Positions 52,422-62,597 of a DNA stretch of 64,000 nt are shown here, piece by piece. The stretch spans positions 2,542,001 through 2,606,000 of the forward strand of contig NZ_CP073063.1 in NCBI RefSeq assembly GCF_022654015.1. Reading direction: 5' to 3'. This DNA is from Brevundimonas diminuta. Its GTDB lineage: Bacteria > Pseudomonadota > Alphaproteobacteria > Caulobacterales > Caulobacteraceae. Positions within the stretch are counted from its first letter, which is position 1, and every line of letters starts with the position of its first letter. Under the pieces are notes generated by a model. The model saw nothing but the letters and a program-made list of their open reading frames with translations, ran no database searches and had not been told where the DNA came from. A program made the translations under genes and the position numbers.

Positions 52422-53845
52422 TGGCTGAGAAGCTTTTCCTGGGCGCCAAACTGCGAAAGCTGCGCGAGGCGCGCGGCTGGACGCTGGAGGCCTGCGCCGA
52501 ACGGCTGGGCCTGTCGCCGTCCTATCTGTCGCAGATCGAGACCAATCAGCGCCCGGCGACCGCCCGCGTCCTGATCGCCCTGACCCGCGCCTTTCACGTG
52601 GACGCCAGTCTGTTCGATCTGGAGGGCGACGCCCGCCTGATCGCCGACCTGCGCGAGGCCACCACCGACATCGCCGGTCAGGCAGAGCCGCCCACGGCCG
52701 CAGAGCTGAAACAGGCCGTCGCCAACACCCCACGGCTGGCCCGTCAGTTCCTGGCCCTGCACCAGACCTTCCGCCGTCTGGACGAGCGGGTGAAGGCGCT
52801 GGACGACACCCTGGGTCGGGACGAACACGGCGCCAGCGTCGCCCTGTTGCCCTACGAAGAGGTGCGCGACTTCTTCCACTATCGCGACAACTATATCGAC
52901 ACGCTGGACACCGCGGCCGAAGCGCTGGCGGCGACCCTGGTTCAGGATGGCCAGATCGAACGGGCGCTGGAGACCGCACTGGCCGAAACGCACGGGGTGC
53001 GGGTTGTTTATGTGGCCGGACAGGAGGCTCTGCGCCGCTATGATCCGACCAGCCGCGTCCTGACGCTGGACGCCTGGCAGCCGGGCGCCAGCCGGTCGTT
53101 TCAGCTGGCGCACCAGTTGTCCCTGCTGTCCTTCCGCGAGACCATAGAGGCCGAACTGGATCAGGCCGCCTTCCGCACCGACGCCGCACGGGACGTCGCT
53201 CGGGTCGGCCTGGCCAACTACGCGGCCGGCGCGCTGTTGTTGCCCTACCGCGCCTTCTTGGAGGCCGCACGCGAGGAAAAGCACGACATCGACCGGCTGC
53301 GCACCCGTTTCCAGGTCAGTTTCGAGCAGGTCTGCCACCGGCTCTCGACCCTGCAACGGCCCGGCTGGCGCGGCGTGCCCTTCTATTTCGCCCGCGTGGA
53401 CATGGCCGGCAACATCACCAAACGGCACAGCGCCACCCGCTTCCAGTTCGCCCGCTTCGGCGGCGCCTGCCCCCTGTGGAACGTCCACGAGGCCTTCGCC
53501 ACGCCCGACCGGATTGGGGTGCAACTGGCCGAAATGCCCGACGGCTCGCGCTACATCTCCATCGCCCGCAGCGTGTCCAAGCCCAGCGGCTCCTATCTGG
53601 CCAATGACCGCCGCTACGCCCTGTCCCTGGGCTGCGAGGTCGAGCACGCCGGATCGCTGGTCTATGCCGCCGGCCTGGACCTGAACGGCCCCGCCGCCCG
53701 GATCGGCGTCAGCTGCCGCATCTGCGAGCGCACCGACTGCACCCAGCGCGCCTTCCCGCCCCTGGACCGCGCCCTGCACGTGCCCGAGAACGAGCGCGGC
53801 GTGGTGCCCTATGTGCTGGATGGACCGCGCCCGGACCGCTATTGA
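52421..53845 (+). CDS. pccR: PccR-like short-chain acyl-CoA regulator
   Basis: A 474-residue ScfR-family regulator. The XRE helix-turn-helix is at about residues 8-62 ([40 protein letters not shown]), followed by an IrrE-like/DUF2083 region. Conserved cysteine motifs are [16 protein letters not shown] and CRICERTDC. In Rhodobacter sphaeroides the family member PccR activates propionyl-CoA carboxylase genes. The position divergent to pccB and the TTTGCAAA sites support the same job here. The ATG at 52421 follows the operator with no ribosome site, so the mRNA may be leaderless. Paralogue of the regulator at 24416. Confidence 0.9.
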   Translation: MAEKLFLGAKLRKLREARGWTLEACAERLGLSPSYLSQIETNQRPATARVLIALTRAFHVDASLFDLEGDARLIADLREATTDIAGQAEPPTAAELKQAVANTPRLARQFLALHQTFRRLDERVKALDDTLGRDEHGASVALLPYEEVRDFFHYRDNYIDTLDTAAEALAATLVQDGQIERALETALAETHGVRVVYVAGQEALRRYDPTSRVLTLDAWQPGASRSFQLAHQLSLLSFRETIEAELDQAAFRTDAARDVARVGLANYAAGALLLPYRAFLEAAREEKHDIDRLRTRFQVSFEQVCHRLSTLQRPGWRGVPFYFARVDMAGNITKRHSATRFQFARFGGACPLWNVHEAFATPDRIGVQLAEMPDGSRYISIARSVSKPSGSYLANDRRYALSLGCEVEHAGSLVYAAGLDLNGPAARIGVSCRICERTDCTQRAFPPLDRALHVPENERGVVPYVLDGPRPDRY

Positions 53846-53852
53846 TCGGGGC

Positions 53853-54890
53853 ATGACCTCACACGCACCCATCGGCGTCGCCGTCGTCGGCTACGGCCTG
53901 GCGGGCCAGACCTTCCACGCCCCCCTGATCAAGGCGACCCCCGGCCTTCACCTGACCGCCGTCGTCTCGTCGCGCCCGGATGCCGTCCGCGCCGACCTGC
54001 CCGACGTCGATGTCCTGCCCGATCTGGACGCCGCCCTGGCCCGCGACGACATCAGCCTGATCGTCGTCGCCACCCCCGACGCCCTGCACGCCGAACAGTC
54101 GATCGCCGCGCTTAAGGCCGGCAAGTCGGTGGTGGTCGACAAGCCCTTCGCCGCCACGCTTGAGCAGGCCGAAGCCGTCGCCGCCGTCGCGGCGTCATCG
54201 CCCGGCGTCTTCAGCGTCTTCCAGAACCGCCGCTGGGACGCCGACTTCCTGACCCTGCGCCGCCTGATCGACCAAGGCGAACTGGGCGAAATCGCCGTAT
54301 TCGAAAGCCATTACGACCGCTTCCGCCCGACCGTCACCGACCGCTGGAAAGACAAGCGCGACGGCGGGGTCTGGGCCGACCTGGGCCCGCATCTGATCGA
54401 CCAGGCGGTCCAGCTGTTCGGGCCGCCGCTGGCCGTCTATGCCGATCTTCAGGCCCAGCGTGTCGGCGCCAAGGCCATCGACTACGCCCACGTCCTGCTG
54501 CGCTATGACCGGCTGCGCGTCATCCTGAACATGAGCCACCTCGCCGCCGAGGCCAGCCTCCGCTACGCCGTCCACGGCACAGGCGGCAGCTTCATCAAAC
54601 ACGGCCTCGACGCTCAGGAGAGCCAGTCCAAGGCCGGCCTGCGTCCCGGTGATCCCGACTGGGGCCTCGATCCTTCGCCCGGCGAACTGACGAAACAGAT
54701 CGACGGCGAAACCGTCCGCACCACGCCGGGTCCGAAGCGTGGCGACTATCCCGCCTTCTACGCCGCCATGCGCGATGCGATCCTCGGCGAAGGACCGCCG
54801 CCCGTCCCCGCCGATCAGGCCCTGACCGTCATGCGCATCCTCGACGCCGGTCTGCGCAGCGCGGCGGAGCGTCGCGAGATCGCCTTCTAG
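53853..54890 (+). CDS. Gfo/Idh/MocA family oxidoreductase
   Basis: A 345-residue NAD(P)-dependent oxidoreductase. The Rossmann start is VAVVGYGLAGQTFHAPLIKA (GxGxxG), followed by SLIVVATPDALHAEQ, the family motif VVDKPFAAT and the active-site-side GGVWADLGPHLIDQAVQLFG. It resembles YdgJ/YhhX-type sugar or inositol dehydrogenases; the substrate is unknown. It starts 7 bp after the PccR-like gene and may share its transcript. It overlaps the convergent pyk stop by 4 bp. Confidence 0.9.
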   Translation: MTSHAPIGVAVVGYGLAGQTFHAPLIKATPGLHLTAVVSSRPDAVRADLPDVDVLPDLDAALARDDISLIVVATPDALHAEQSIAALKAGKSVVVDKPFAATLEQAEAVAAVAASSPGVFSVFQNRRWDADFLTLRRLIDQGELGEIAVFESHYDRFRPTVTDRWKDKRDGGVWADLGPHLIDQAVQLFGPPLAVYADLQAQRVGAKAIDYAHVLLRYDRLRVILNMSHLAAEASLRYAVHGTGGSFIKHGLDAQESQSKAGLRPGDPDWGLDPSPGELTKQIDGETVRTTPGPKRGDYPAFYAAMRDAILGEGPPPVPADQALTVMRILDAGLRSAAERREIAF

Positions 54891-56332
54891 CTCTTCTTAC
54901 GTCCCTTCGACGTCGCCGCAGGCGCGTGGGCCAGTCGCAGCAGATTGGCCGCACCGGGCGCTCCGAACGGCGTGCCGGCCAGGATCAGGATGCGCTGGCC
55001 CGGCTCGGCCAGACCATATTTGACCGCGCTGTTGACGGCGTCGTCCGTCACGGCCTCCAGCGAGTCCGGCTGCTCGCCCAGACGCGGCTCCAGTCCCCAT
55101 ACCAGGGCGAGCCGGCGCGCGGTGTTGGGATTGGGCGTCAGCACCAGAATCGGCTTCAACGGCCGCTCGCGCGCCATCCGCCGCGCCGTGCCGCCCAGGG
55201 TCGTGAACACCACCAGACAGCCGGTCGAGGGCGCATTCGCCGCCATCCGCGCCGCCCCGACCAGGGCGTCCACATCATGCTCATCCATGCCGGCATGTTC
55301 GGCGCCCATCAGACTGGGCCACATCGGATCGCGTTCGACCCGCTCGATGATCCGGCTCATGATGCCGACGGATTCCAGCGGATAGTCGCCTGACGCCGTC
55401 TCGGCCGACAGCATCAGGGCGTCCGCGCCCTCATAGACAGCATTGGCCACATCGGTCGCCTCGGCGCGTGTCGGGGCCGGAGCGCTGGTCATCGATTCCA
55501 GCATCTGGGTGGCCACGATCACAGGCACCCCGCGATTGCGGGCTGCGCGCACGATCTGCTTTTGCGCCACCGGCACATCCTCGGGATCCAGCTCGACGCC
55601 CAGGTCACCGCGCGCCACCATCACCCCGTCGCAATAGTCCAGGATGGCTTCCAGATCGGCCAGGGCCGCCGGCTTCTCGATCTTGGCGAGGCAGGCCGCC
55701 TGCCCGTTCACGATCCGCTTCAGCTCGGCCATGTCCTCGGGCTTCTGAACGAAGCTGAGCGCCACCCAGTCCACGCCCATCCGCAGGGCGAAGGCCAGAT
55801 CCTCGCGGTCCTTGGGCGTCAGGGCCGAAACCGGGATCACCGCCTCCGGCACCGCCACGCCCTTGCGGTCCGACAGCTTCGAGCCGCTCTCGACCGTCAC
55901 ATCGGCCCACTCGTCGGTCCGCTCGCCGACACGCAGACGCACCCGTCCGTCGTCCAGCAGCAGCAGCATCCCCTTGCGGAGTGCCTTGAAGATTTCAGGA
56001 TGCGGCATCTGCACCCGCGTCTCGTCGCCGGGCGTCGGGTCCAGGTCGAAACGCATTGTGTGGCCCGGCTTGACCGCGATCTCGACGTCCTTGAACCGGC
56101 CCAGACGCAGCTTCGGCCCTTGAAGGTCGGCCAGCACGCCCAGCGGACGCTGCAAGGCCATCTCGGCGCCGCGTACCGCCTTCAATGCCGCGGCGTGATC
56201 CTCATGCGACCCATGACTGAAGTTCAGTCGAAAGACGTCCACCCCCGCCTGGGCCAGCGCCTTGACGGTGCTGGGCGCACGGCTGGCGGGTCCCAGGGTG
56301 GCGACGATGCGCGCGCGACGGGCTCGGTTCAT
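54887..56332 (-). CDS. pyk: pyruvate kinase
   Basis: A 481-residue pyruvate kinase that converts phosphoenolpyruvate and ADP to pyruvate and ATP. Motifs: RIVATLGPASRAPSTVKALA, FRLNFSHGSHEDH, DLQGPKLRLGRF, LAKIEKPAALADLEAILDYC, VMVARGDLGVELDPEDVPVA and ATQMLESMTSAPAPTRAEAT. The C-terminal regulatory domain is present (VVFTTLGGTARRMARERPLK). The ATG at 56332 has AGGAAA 6 nt upstream. Length is normal. Confidence 0.97.
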   Translation of the reverse strand: MNRARRARIVATLGPASRAPSTVKALAQAGVDVFRLNFSHGSHEDHAAALKAVRGAEMALQRPLGVLADLQGPKLRLGRFKDVEIAVKPGHTMRFDLDPTPGDETRVQMPHPEIFKALRKGMLLLLDDGRVRLRVGERTDEWADVTVESGSKLSDRKGVAVPEAVIPVSALTPKDREDLAFALRMGVDWVALSFVQKPEDMAELKRIVNGQAACLAKIEKPAALADLEAILDYCDGVMVARGDLGVELDPEDVPVAQKQIVRAARNRGVPVIVATQMLESMTSAPAPTRAEATDVANAVYEGADALMLSAETASGDYPLESVGIMSRIIERVERDPMWPSLMGAEHAGMDEHDVDALVGAARMAANAPSTGCLVVFTTLGGTARRMARERPLKPILVLTPNPNTARRLALVWGLEPRLGEQPDSLEAVTDDAVNSAVKYGLAEPGQRILILAGTPFGAPGAANLLRLAHAPAATSKGRKKS

Positions 56333-56468
56333 GACGTTTCCTGTTGGCTCTCTCGGACGGCCGAACGCGGCCGCCTGGGCGATTTCGCCCTCTTCTGCCA
56401 ACGAAACCCCCGCTGTGTAAGGCCGCCTTCCCCTCAGGAAACATGAGTTGACGGCCGGAAACAGGAGT

Positions 56469-58172
56469 TTATCTGGCCGCCGCCCCGCAAGCCGCCACGG
56501 CAAATCCATTCAGATCGATGCACCGGCCCTCGACCCGGGGCGCGGGGACGCCGATCACATGGGCGAGGGTCGGGGCGATATCGACGGTCCGGATCGGCAG
56601 GAACCGCTCCTCGGCCTTGGCGCCCGGCCACCAGAAGATGATCGGCACGCGACGGTCGTATTCCCACGGCGTGCCGTGTCCGGCCAGGGTCGAGCCGACG
56701 CGGCCGCCCGAAGTGGTGTTCTGCGTCCAGGCGAACTGGATGTCGGGCGATCGCTCGGCGACGGTCGACAGCCGCATCCGCTCGCGCACTGTCATCATCT
56801 CGGGCTGACGGCTGTCCGGCAGAGGCTCGGCCAGCAGCCGATCGCGCGTCTCGGCGAAGGCCACGTCCGGCAGGGCGCGCAGCATCTCGACCGCCGCCTG
56901 CGCCACCTGTGTCCGCAACGGATCGGGCAGCGACTTGTGATCCGCATCGGCGACCATCCAGCCGCTTCCGCCGGACTGCAGCGGATCGGCGTCCAGATTG
57001 AAGCGCGCCTTCAGCGCGGCGTTGACGCCCTTGATCGCATCGGTGTCGGCGCGGTGCGCCTGCGGATAGCCATGCTCGTGCAGCCGCTCGACGAAGTCCG
57101 AACCGCCATGATCGGCCGTCAAAACGACCAGCGCGCCGCCCGGAACCTGGGCCAGCTTGTCCAGGAAGGCGCCCAGAGCCGCATCCAGCCGGTGCATCTG
57201 CTCGCACATCTCCGGCCCCTGGGTGCCGTACATATGGCCGATCCGGTCGGTGGCCGACAGGCTGACGCCCAGCATGTCGGTCGCCGTCCCCTGTCCCAGC
57301 TTCTGGCTGTCCAGCAGATATTCCGCCGCCTTCAGCGTCTGCTCGTCCAGCAATGGCGAGGTGTCGAACTTCAGCTCCGCCGGCGGCAGCACCGAATGGA
57401 AGGTCTGGGCGCGAATGGTCCAGTCCCCCGCCAGCGCCCGGCAGTCCGCGTTCTGATAGTCCCAGGCTGTCGGCGTCGCCGCCGTCCAGGCGTTGAAGTC
57501 GCGGTTGAACGCAGCGACCGGCGCCAGCTTCGTCTCGGCCGTCTGACCCGGCTCGACATAGGTCGTCAGTCCAAACCCGTCGGTGAACCAGAAGGCCTGC
57601 CCCTGATGGCCGGCCAGATTGATCGCTCCGCGATCCTTGCCCGACACCGCCACGACCTTGCTGCCCGGACTAACGGCCTTCAGCCAGTCGCCCAGCGTCG
57701 TCGCGCCCAGCTGATCCGGCCCCACCGGCCCGTTGTCGGTATCGTCGCGCCCGTGCGCCAGGTGGTTCTGCGGCGCGGCCAGGCAATAGACCTCCTTGCC
57801 GGTCTTGCCGTCGATCCAGTCGTTGGCGGGAATGCCGGTCTCGGCCGGATGCATCCCGGTCAGAACGGTGGAGTGACCCGGGCAGGTTTCGGTCAGACCG
57901 TGGGTCTGATAGCCGTTGATCGACACCAGCCCCTGGTCGGCCAGCCGGCGCAGGCCGCCGCTGTAGCGGCTGCGATACTGGTTGAAGAGGTTGGCGCTGA
58001 ACTGATCGACCACGATGGTCACGATCAGTTTGGGCGGCGTCAGGGCCGCGACCGACGACTGCGGCGCGGCGGCCTGAACCGTCGGCTGGGCGACCGGCGC
58101 GCCCGCACAGGCGGCGCCCGCGATCGACAAGACGGCCAGACACGCGGCGGCGACGTGACGCGACAGGGACAT
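56469..58172 (-). CDS. exported alkaline phosphatase-superfamily protein (PafA/NPP-like)
   Basis: A 567-residue protein with a signal peptide (AACLAVLSIAGAACAG) and a single alkaline-phosphatase-superfamily domain. The metal/nucleophile region includes IVTIVVDQFSANLFNQYRSR and ETCPGHSTVLTGMHP (nucleophile probably the Thr or Ser of GHST). Later metal-site motifs are SATDRIGHMYG, VLTADHGGSD and LAGHGTPWEYDR. It probably removes phosphate from monoesters or diesters in the periplasm. The ATG at 58172 has GGAG 6 nt upstream; an ATG five codons earlier is less well placed. Confidence 0.88.
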   Translation of the reverse strand: MSLSRHVAAACLAVLSIAGAACAGAPVAQPTVQAAAPQSSVAALTPPKLIVTIVVDQFSANLFNQYRSRYSGGLRRLADQGLVSINGYQTHGLTETCPGHSTVLTGMHPAETGIPANDWIDGKTGKEVYCLAAPQNHLAHGRDDTDNGPVGPDQLGATTLGDWLKAVSPGSKVVAVSGKDRGAINLAGHQGQAFWFTDGFGLTTYVEPGQTAETKLAPVAAFNRDFNAWTAATPTAWDYQNADCRALAGDWTIRAQTFHSVLPPAELKFDTSPLLDEQTLKAAEYLLDSQKLGQGTATDMLGVSLSATDRIGHMYGTQGPEMCEQMHRLDAALGAFLDKLAQVPGGALVVLTADHGGSDFVERLHEHGYPQAHRADTDAIKGVNAALKARFNLDADPLQSGGSGWMVADADHKSLPDPLRTQVAQAAVEMLRALPDVAFAETRDRLLAEPLPDSRQPEMMTVRERMRLSTVAERSPDIQFAWTQNTTSGGRVGSTLAGHGTPWEYDRRVPIIFWWPGAKAEERFLPIRTVDIAPTLAHVIGVPAPRVEGRCIDLNGFAVAACGAAAR

Positions 58173-58244
58173 GAACAACTCCAACAACAGCCGTGCGGCC
58201 TCTAGCTGTCGCGGATGGCGCCCGCATGACAGCCCGGCTCGCTC

Positions 58245-59189
58245 CTAGTGCGATTCCTTGGACCGCAGGCGCGCGACCTGATGCAGGACCAACACGACTG
58301 CGCCGCCGACGATCAGCCCGATCACGGCCGAGGCCACCGCCGTCGTCAGCCAGCTCATCACGCCCGCCAACGGCCCGAACAGTTCGCCGACAGCATGCGA
58401 CAAATGCTCGACCGGCACGGCCGGCCAGTGCAGCCCCAGCGTATGGGAGCCGTGCAGCAGAATGCCGCCGCCGACCCACAGCATTGCCGCCGTCCCGATC
58501 ACGGACAGGGCGCTCATCACCATCGGCATGCCCTTCACCAGAACCCGCCCCAGGGCGCGCACGCCGCCGTTGGGCCGCTGAGCCAGATGCAGGCCGATGT
58601 CGTCCATCTTCACGATCAAGCCGACCGCGCCATAGACGACGACGGTCATGGCGATGCCGACCACGGCCAGCACGGCGGCTTGGGTCAGGATCGGCTGCGC
58701 CGCCACATCGGCCAGGGCGATGGCCATGATCTCGGCCGACAGGATCAGGTCGGTGCGCACGGCGCCCGACACGGTCGTCTTCTCCAGCGCCGCCGCATCG
58801 CGCGCGACCGGCGCGGCATCCTCATGCCCGCCGTGCCCCATCGCCTCCAGCAGCTTTTCGGCTCCCTCGAAACACAGATAGGTCCCGCCGCACATCAGGA
58901 TCGGGGTGATGGCCCAGGGCGCAAAGGCGCTGAGCACCAAAGCCACCGGCAGGATGAAGATCAGCTTGTTGCGAAACGACCCCAGCGCGATCTTGCTGAT
59001 GATCGGCAGTTCGCGGCTGGGCGACAGGCCCATGACATAGCGCGGCGTGACCGCCGCATCGTCCACCACCACGCCGGCGGCCTTGGTCGAGGCCTTGCCG
59101 GCCGCCGCGCCCACGTCATCCAGCGACGCGGCCGCCAGCTTTGCAATGCCGGCGACATCGTCCAGCAGTGCGATCAGTCCAGACGGCAT
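58245..59189 (-). CDS. DUF808 family inner-membrane protein (YedI-like)
   Basis: A 314-residue membrane protein. The DUF808 N-terminus is MPSGLIALLDDVAGIAKLAA, followed by GKASTKAAGVVVDDAAVTPR and GLSPSRELPIISKIALGSFR. About six hydrophobic helices follow (LIFILPVALVLSAFAPWAIT, PILTQAAVLAVVGIAMTVVV, VIGLIVGGAVVLVLHQVARL). Function is unknown in the family. The start is ATG at 59189, 2 bp after the aminotransferase stop, so the two are probably one transcript. Confidence 0.9.
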   Translation of the reverse strand: MPSGLIALLDDVAGIAKLAAASLDDVGAAAGKASTKAAGVVVDDAAVTPRYVMGLSPSRELPIISKIALGSFRNKLIFILPVALVLSAFAPWAITPILMCGGTYLCFEGAEKLLEAMGHGGHEDAAPVARDAAALEKTTVSGAVRTDLILSAEIMAIALADVAAQPILTQAAVLAVVGIAMTVVVYGAVGLIVKMDDIGLHLAQRPNGGVRALGRVLVKGMPMVMSALSVIGTAAMLWVGGGILLHGSHTLGLHWPAVPVEHLSHAVGELFGPLAGVMSWLTTAVASAVIGLIVGGAVVLVLHQVARLRSKESH

Positions 59190-59191
59190 AG

Positions 59192-60400
59192 TCAGTCTTC
59201 CCGGCTGGGCGGCACATTGACGCCCTGCGATTTCAGATAGGATTTGATGTTGCGGGCGGCCTGGCGGATGCGCTGCTCGTTCTCGACCATGGCGATACGC
59301 ACGAAGCCCTCGCCGTTCTCGCCATAGCCGACGCCCGCCGCCACCGCGACCTTGGCGTGGGTCAGCAACTGCTTGGAAAACTCCAGACTGCCCAGATGCT
59401 TGAGCGCCGGCGGCAAGGGCGCCCAGGCGAACATGGACGCGGCCGGCTTGGGAATGTCCCACCCCGCGCGGCCGAAACTCTCGACCAGCACGTCGCGCCG
59501 GCGATGATAGAGTTTGCGGTTCTGCTCGACGATGTCCTGCGGCCCGTTCAGCGCCGCGCACGCCGCCGCCTGGATGGGGGTGAAGGCGCCGTAGTCGAGG
59601 TAGGATTTCACCCGCGTCATCGCCGCGATCAGTTTCTTGTTGCCGACCGCAAACCCCATCCGCCAGCCGGCCATGCTGTAGGTCTTGGACAGGGAGGTGA
59701 ACTCGATCGCCACGTCCTTGGCGCCCGGCACCTGCAGGATCGAGACCGTCGGCTTGCCGTCGTAATAGAGCTCCGAATAGGCCAGATCGCTGATGATCCA
59801 CAGATCGTTCGCCTTGGCGAAGTCCACGACCCGTTCGTAGAAGGCCAGATCGACCGTCTCCGCCGTCGGGTTCGACGGATAGTTCATCACCAGGATCTTG
59901 GGCCGCGGCACGGTGAAGGCCATGGCCCGCTCCAGCGCCTCGAAATACTTCTCGTCCGGCGTGGTCGGCACGCTGCGGATCGCAGCCCCGGCGATGATGA
60001 AGCCGAAGGTATGGATCGGATAGGACGGATTGGGCGCCAGGATCACGTCGCCCGGCTCGGTGATGGCGGTGGCCAGGCTGGCCAGGCCCTCCTTGGAACC
60101 CATGGTGACGATCACCTCGGTCTCGGGATCCACATCGACGCCGAAGCGGCGACCGTAATAGTTGGCCTGGGCGCGGCGCAGCCCCGGGATGCCCTTGGAC
60201 TGCGAATAGCCGTGGGCGTCGGGCTTCCTGGCCACCTCGATCAGCTTGTCGATCACATGCTGCGGCGGCGGCAGGTCGGGGTTGCCCATCCCCAGGTCGA
60301 TCACGTCCTCGCCTGCCGCACGGGCCGCCGCGCGCATCGCATTGGTTTCGGCGATGACATAGGGCGGCAACCGCTTCATGCGGTAGAATTCTTCGGACAT
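59192..60400 (-). CDS. class I aminotransferase (AlaC-like, probable alanine-forming)
   Basis: A 402-residue fold-type I PLP aminotransferase. Motifs: FYRMKRLPPYVIAETNAMRA, IDLGMGNPDLPPPQHV, HGYSQSKGIPGLRRA, NYPSNPTAETVDLAFYERVV, and the PLP-lysine SLSKTYSMAGWRMGFAVGN. It most resembles AlaC/YfdZ-type glutamate-pyruvate aminotransferases and related LL-diaminopimelate aminotransferases; the substrate is not certain from sequence. First gene of a pair with the DUF808 gene (2-bp gap). Confidence 0.92.
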   Translation of the reverse strand: MSEEFYRMKRLPPYVIAETNAMRAAARAAGEDVIDLGMGNPDLPPPQHVIDKLIEVARKPDAHGYSQSKGIPGLRRAQANYYGRRFGVDVDPETEVIVTMGSKEGLASLATAITEPGDVILAPNPSYPIHTFGFIIAGAAIRSVPTTPDEKYFEALERAMAFTVPRPKILVMNYPSNPTAETVDLAFYERVVDFAKANDLWIISDLAYSELYYDGKPTVSILQVPGAKDVAIEFTSLSKTYSMAGWRMGFAVGNKKLIAAMTRVKSYLDYGAFTPIQAAACAALNGPQDIVEQNRKLYHRRRDVLVESFGRAGWDIPKPAASMFAWAPLPPALKHLGSLEFSKQLLTHAKVAVAAGVGYGENGEGFVRIAMVENEQRIRQAARNIKSYLKSQGVNVPPSRED

Positions 60401-60563
60401 GACAGGCTCGTCGTTGGGATCAGCGGCCGTGGATCGTCCGCCCTTAGCGCTTAGCGCGCCAGCCGCCTCGCGCAACAGCATTGAAGGTCATTTTCACCCT
60501 TTGGGCGGACGAAATCTGTGCGTCGCGCAAAAACCTGGTCGATAAGACCGCCGGTCAGCGGTC

Positions 60564-62597
60564 TCAATAGCTGAATCGCAAACCGACGCTAACCGTTCGG
60601 GGCGGGCCGTATCCGGCGACGCCCGTGCCCGTTTCTGACACCTCGACATCCTCGTCGAACAGATTGTCCGCCGCCATCCAGAGGGTCGCGTTCGGCGTGA
60701 AGGCCCACTCCGCACGCGCATCCAGCGTCACGGCGGCGTCCAGCACCCGGCTGTTCAGGTCGTCGTCGAACCGGCTCGATTCATAACGCGCCGCCAGGGC
60801 CAGGGTCAGTCGATCGGTCGCGCGCCAATCCAACCCAGCGGTCGCGCTCCATTCCGGCGCCTGGGCGGGACGCAGGCCGGTCAGCTGCGCGGCGGACGAT
60901 CCGCCGTCGATCTCGGCGTCTGTCCAGGACGCAGCGGCGTTCAGCGACACGGCGGACGACAGATCCAGCGCCCCCGTCAGTTCCACGCCCCAGGCGTCGA
61001 TCGTTCCCGCGTTCTGGCGCTGCCGCAGCACCCCGCCCGCCGGCACGAACCCGGCGCGCGGGAAGGTCGCCGGCCCGGCGCCGATCGTCACATTGACGAT
61101 GGCGTCCTCGATCTGGTTCCAGAACACCGATGTGCCCCAGCGTATGCCGTCGCTGTCGAAGGCCAAGCCCGTCTCCACGCCCTTCAGCGTCTCGGGCGTC
61201 AGGGCGGCGTTGGCCTCGGTGATGTCGTTGCCGACACGGAACGGCCGATGCAGTTCGTTCAACGTTGCGGGCCGGAACCCGGAATAGGCCGCCACTCGCG
61301 CCGCATAGCCGCCGCCCAGATCACGCCGCACGGCCAGACGCGCGCTGACCACCTCGCCCGACCGATCCGCGTCGCTTTCGTTCAGCAGGACGGCGCCGGT
61401 CGCCAGGGTGTTCTCCTGACGGAATCCGCCCGTATTCTCCCACCGATCCACTCGCAGTCCGCCAGCCACTAACCATTCGGCCGCAGTCCAGGACGCATCG
61501 ACATAGGCCCCGGCCACCGCCGTCTCCCCGCCCGCACGCCGAATGCGGGTGAAGCCCGCGCCCGTTGGATTGCTGAACAGCTCGTTAGTTTCGCCGTCGT
61601 TGAAGCGCGCATCGGCGCCCAGCTCCCATTCCAACCGTCCGCCCGCGAAATCCGCCATGCGACGGCGCAGGGCCGCATTCACCCCCCATCCGGTCGCAGG
61701 CGTCTTGAACTGATCGTTGGCCGGCGTCGCGGTCGATCGGTCGGCCGACACCGAGGCCGAGCTATTGGCCAGATTGCTGTCGATCCGCCACGCCTGCAGC
61801 CGCCAGCCATAGCCGTCGGCCGTCGGCGTCTGCGCCGCCGTGGCGCTCAGGCTGTGCCCGCTGGCGTTGGCGCGCGTTCCGGCCAGACCCGATCCGCGAT
61901 CCTCTTCCCAGGTCGCGGCCCGCACCGACAGGTTCGCCTGTCCCAAGGCCGTATCGACCCGGAGCGCCGCACTTCGGCTATCGAGATCAAGCGGCGTGTC
62001 CGCCGCTCCGGCCGCCGACCCGCGCACCGGCACATAGCCGTCGCTCACTTCGCGCAACCCACTCAGCGTCACCGCCACCCGCCCCACACGCGTGGACGCC
62101 GACCCCGCCGCCCGCAAACCGCCCCGCTCGGACGCGGACACATCCAGCGTGCCGCCTTTCCCGCGTTCACGCAGGGTGATCGTGCCCGTCAGCGCGCCCG
62201 CGCCATAGGGGCCCGAGCCCGCCCCCCGGATGACGTCCAGGCTTTCCAGGGATTCCGGCGTCGCCTGGGACCAGATGACCCAGCCCCCGAAGGGATCATT
62301 CAGCGGCACGCCGTCCAACAGCACCAGCGTCCGTCCTGCTCCGGACGGCGCGATGGCCCTCAGCGAGATCCCTTGCGTCGTCGGATTGGCCGCCGCGCTG
62401 CTCGTGCGCCGAAACAGCGACACCGCCGGCACGGACCGCAACGCCTCATCCAAACGCGACGACCGCGACAGCACCGTCTCATCGATCCGCACCACCGAGA
62501 ACGCAGCATCGGCCGCCGCCGGCGGCAGACGCGCGGCTGTGACGACGATCTCGGGCAAGGCGGTGGGCGTGGCGGGGGGAGGAACGTCCTGGATCAT
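60564..62597 (-). CDS. TonB-dependent receptor without visible signal peptide
   Basis: A 677-residue outer-membrane receptor. The N-terminal TonB box region is LPEIVVTAARLPPA. The plug domain spans about 25-150 (LDEALRSVPAVSLFRRTSS, GISLRAIAPSGAGRTLVLLD, GVPLNDPFGGWV, DVIRGAGSGPYGAGALTGTI), followed by a beta-barrel ending in aromatic SVGLRFSY. It is BtuB-like in layout; the substrate could be cobalamin or another large ligand. The ATG is followed at once by mature-type sequence and an in-frame stop lies two codons upstream. The signal peptide is therefore missing, displaced by a frameshift, or the gene is damaged. Confidence 0.85.
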   Translation of the reverse strand: MIQDVPPPATPTALPEIVVTAARLPPAAADAAFSVVRIDETVLSRSSRLDEALRSVPAVSLFRRTSSAAANPTTQGISLRAIAPSGAGRTLVLLDGVPLNDPFGGWVIWSQATPESLESLDVIRGAGSGPYGAGALTGTITLRERGKGGTLDVSASERGGLRAAGSASTRVGRVAVTLSGLREVSDGYVPVRGSAAGAADTPLDLDSRSAALRVDTALGQANLSVRAATWEEDRGSGLAGTRANASGHSLSATAAQTPTADGYGWRLQAWRIDSNLANSSASVSADRSTATPANDQFKTPATGWGVNAALRRRMADFAGGRLEWELGADARFNDGETNELFSNPTGAGFTRIRRAGGETAVAGAYVDASWTAAEWLVAGGLRVDRWENTGGFRQENTLATGAVLLNESDADRSGEVVSARLAVRRDLGGGYAARVAAYSGFRPATLNELHRPFRVGNDITEANAALTPETLKGVETGLAFDSDGIRWGTSVFWNQIEDAIVNVTIGAGPATFPRAGFVPAGGVLRQRQNAGTIDAWGVELTGALDLSSAVSLNAAASWTDAEIDGGSSAAQLTGLRPAQAPEWSATAGLDWRATDRLTLALAARYESSRFDDDLNSRVLDAAVTLDARAEWAFTPNATLWMAADNLFDEDVEVSETGTGVAGYGPPRTVSVGLRFSY

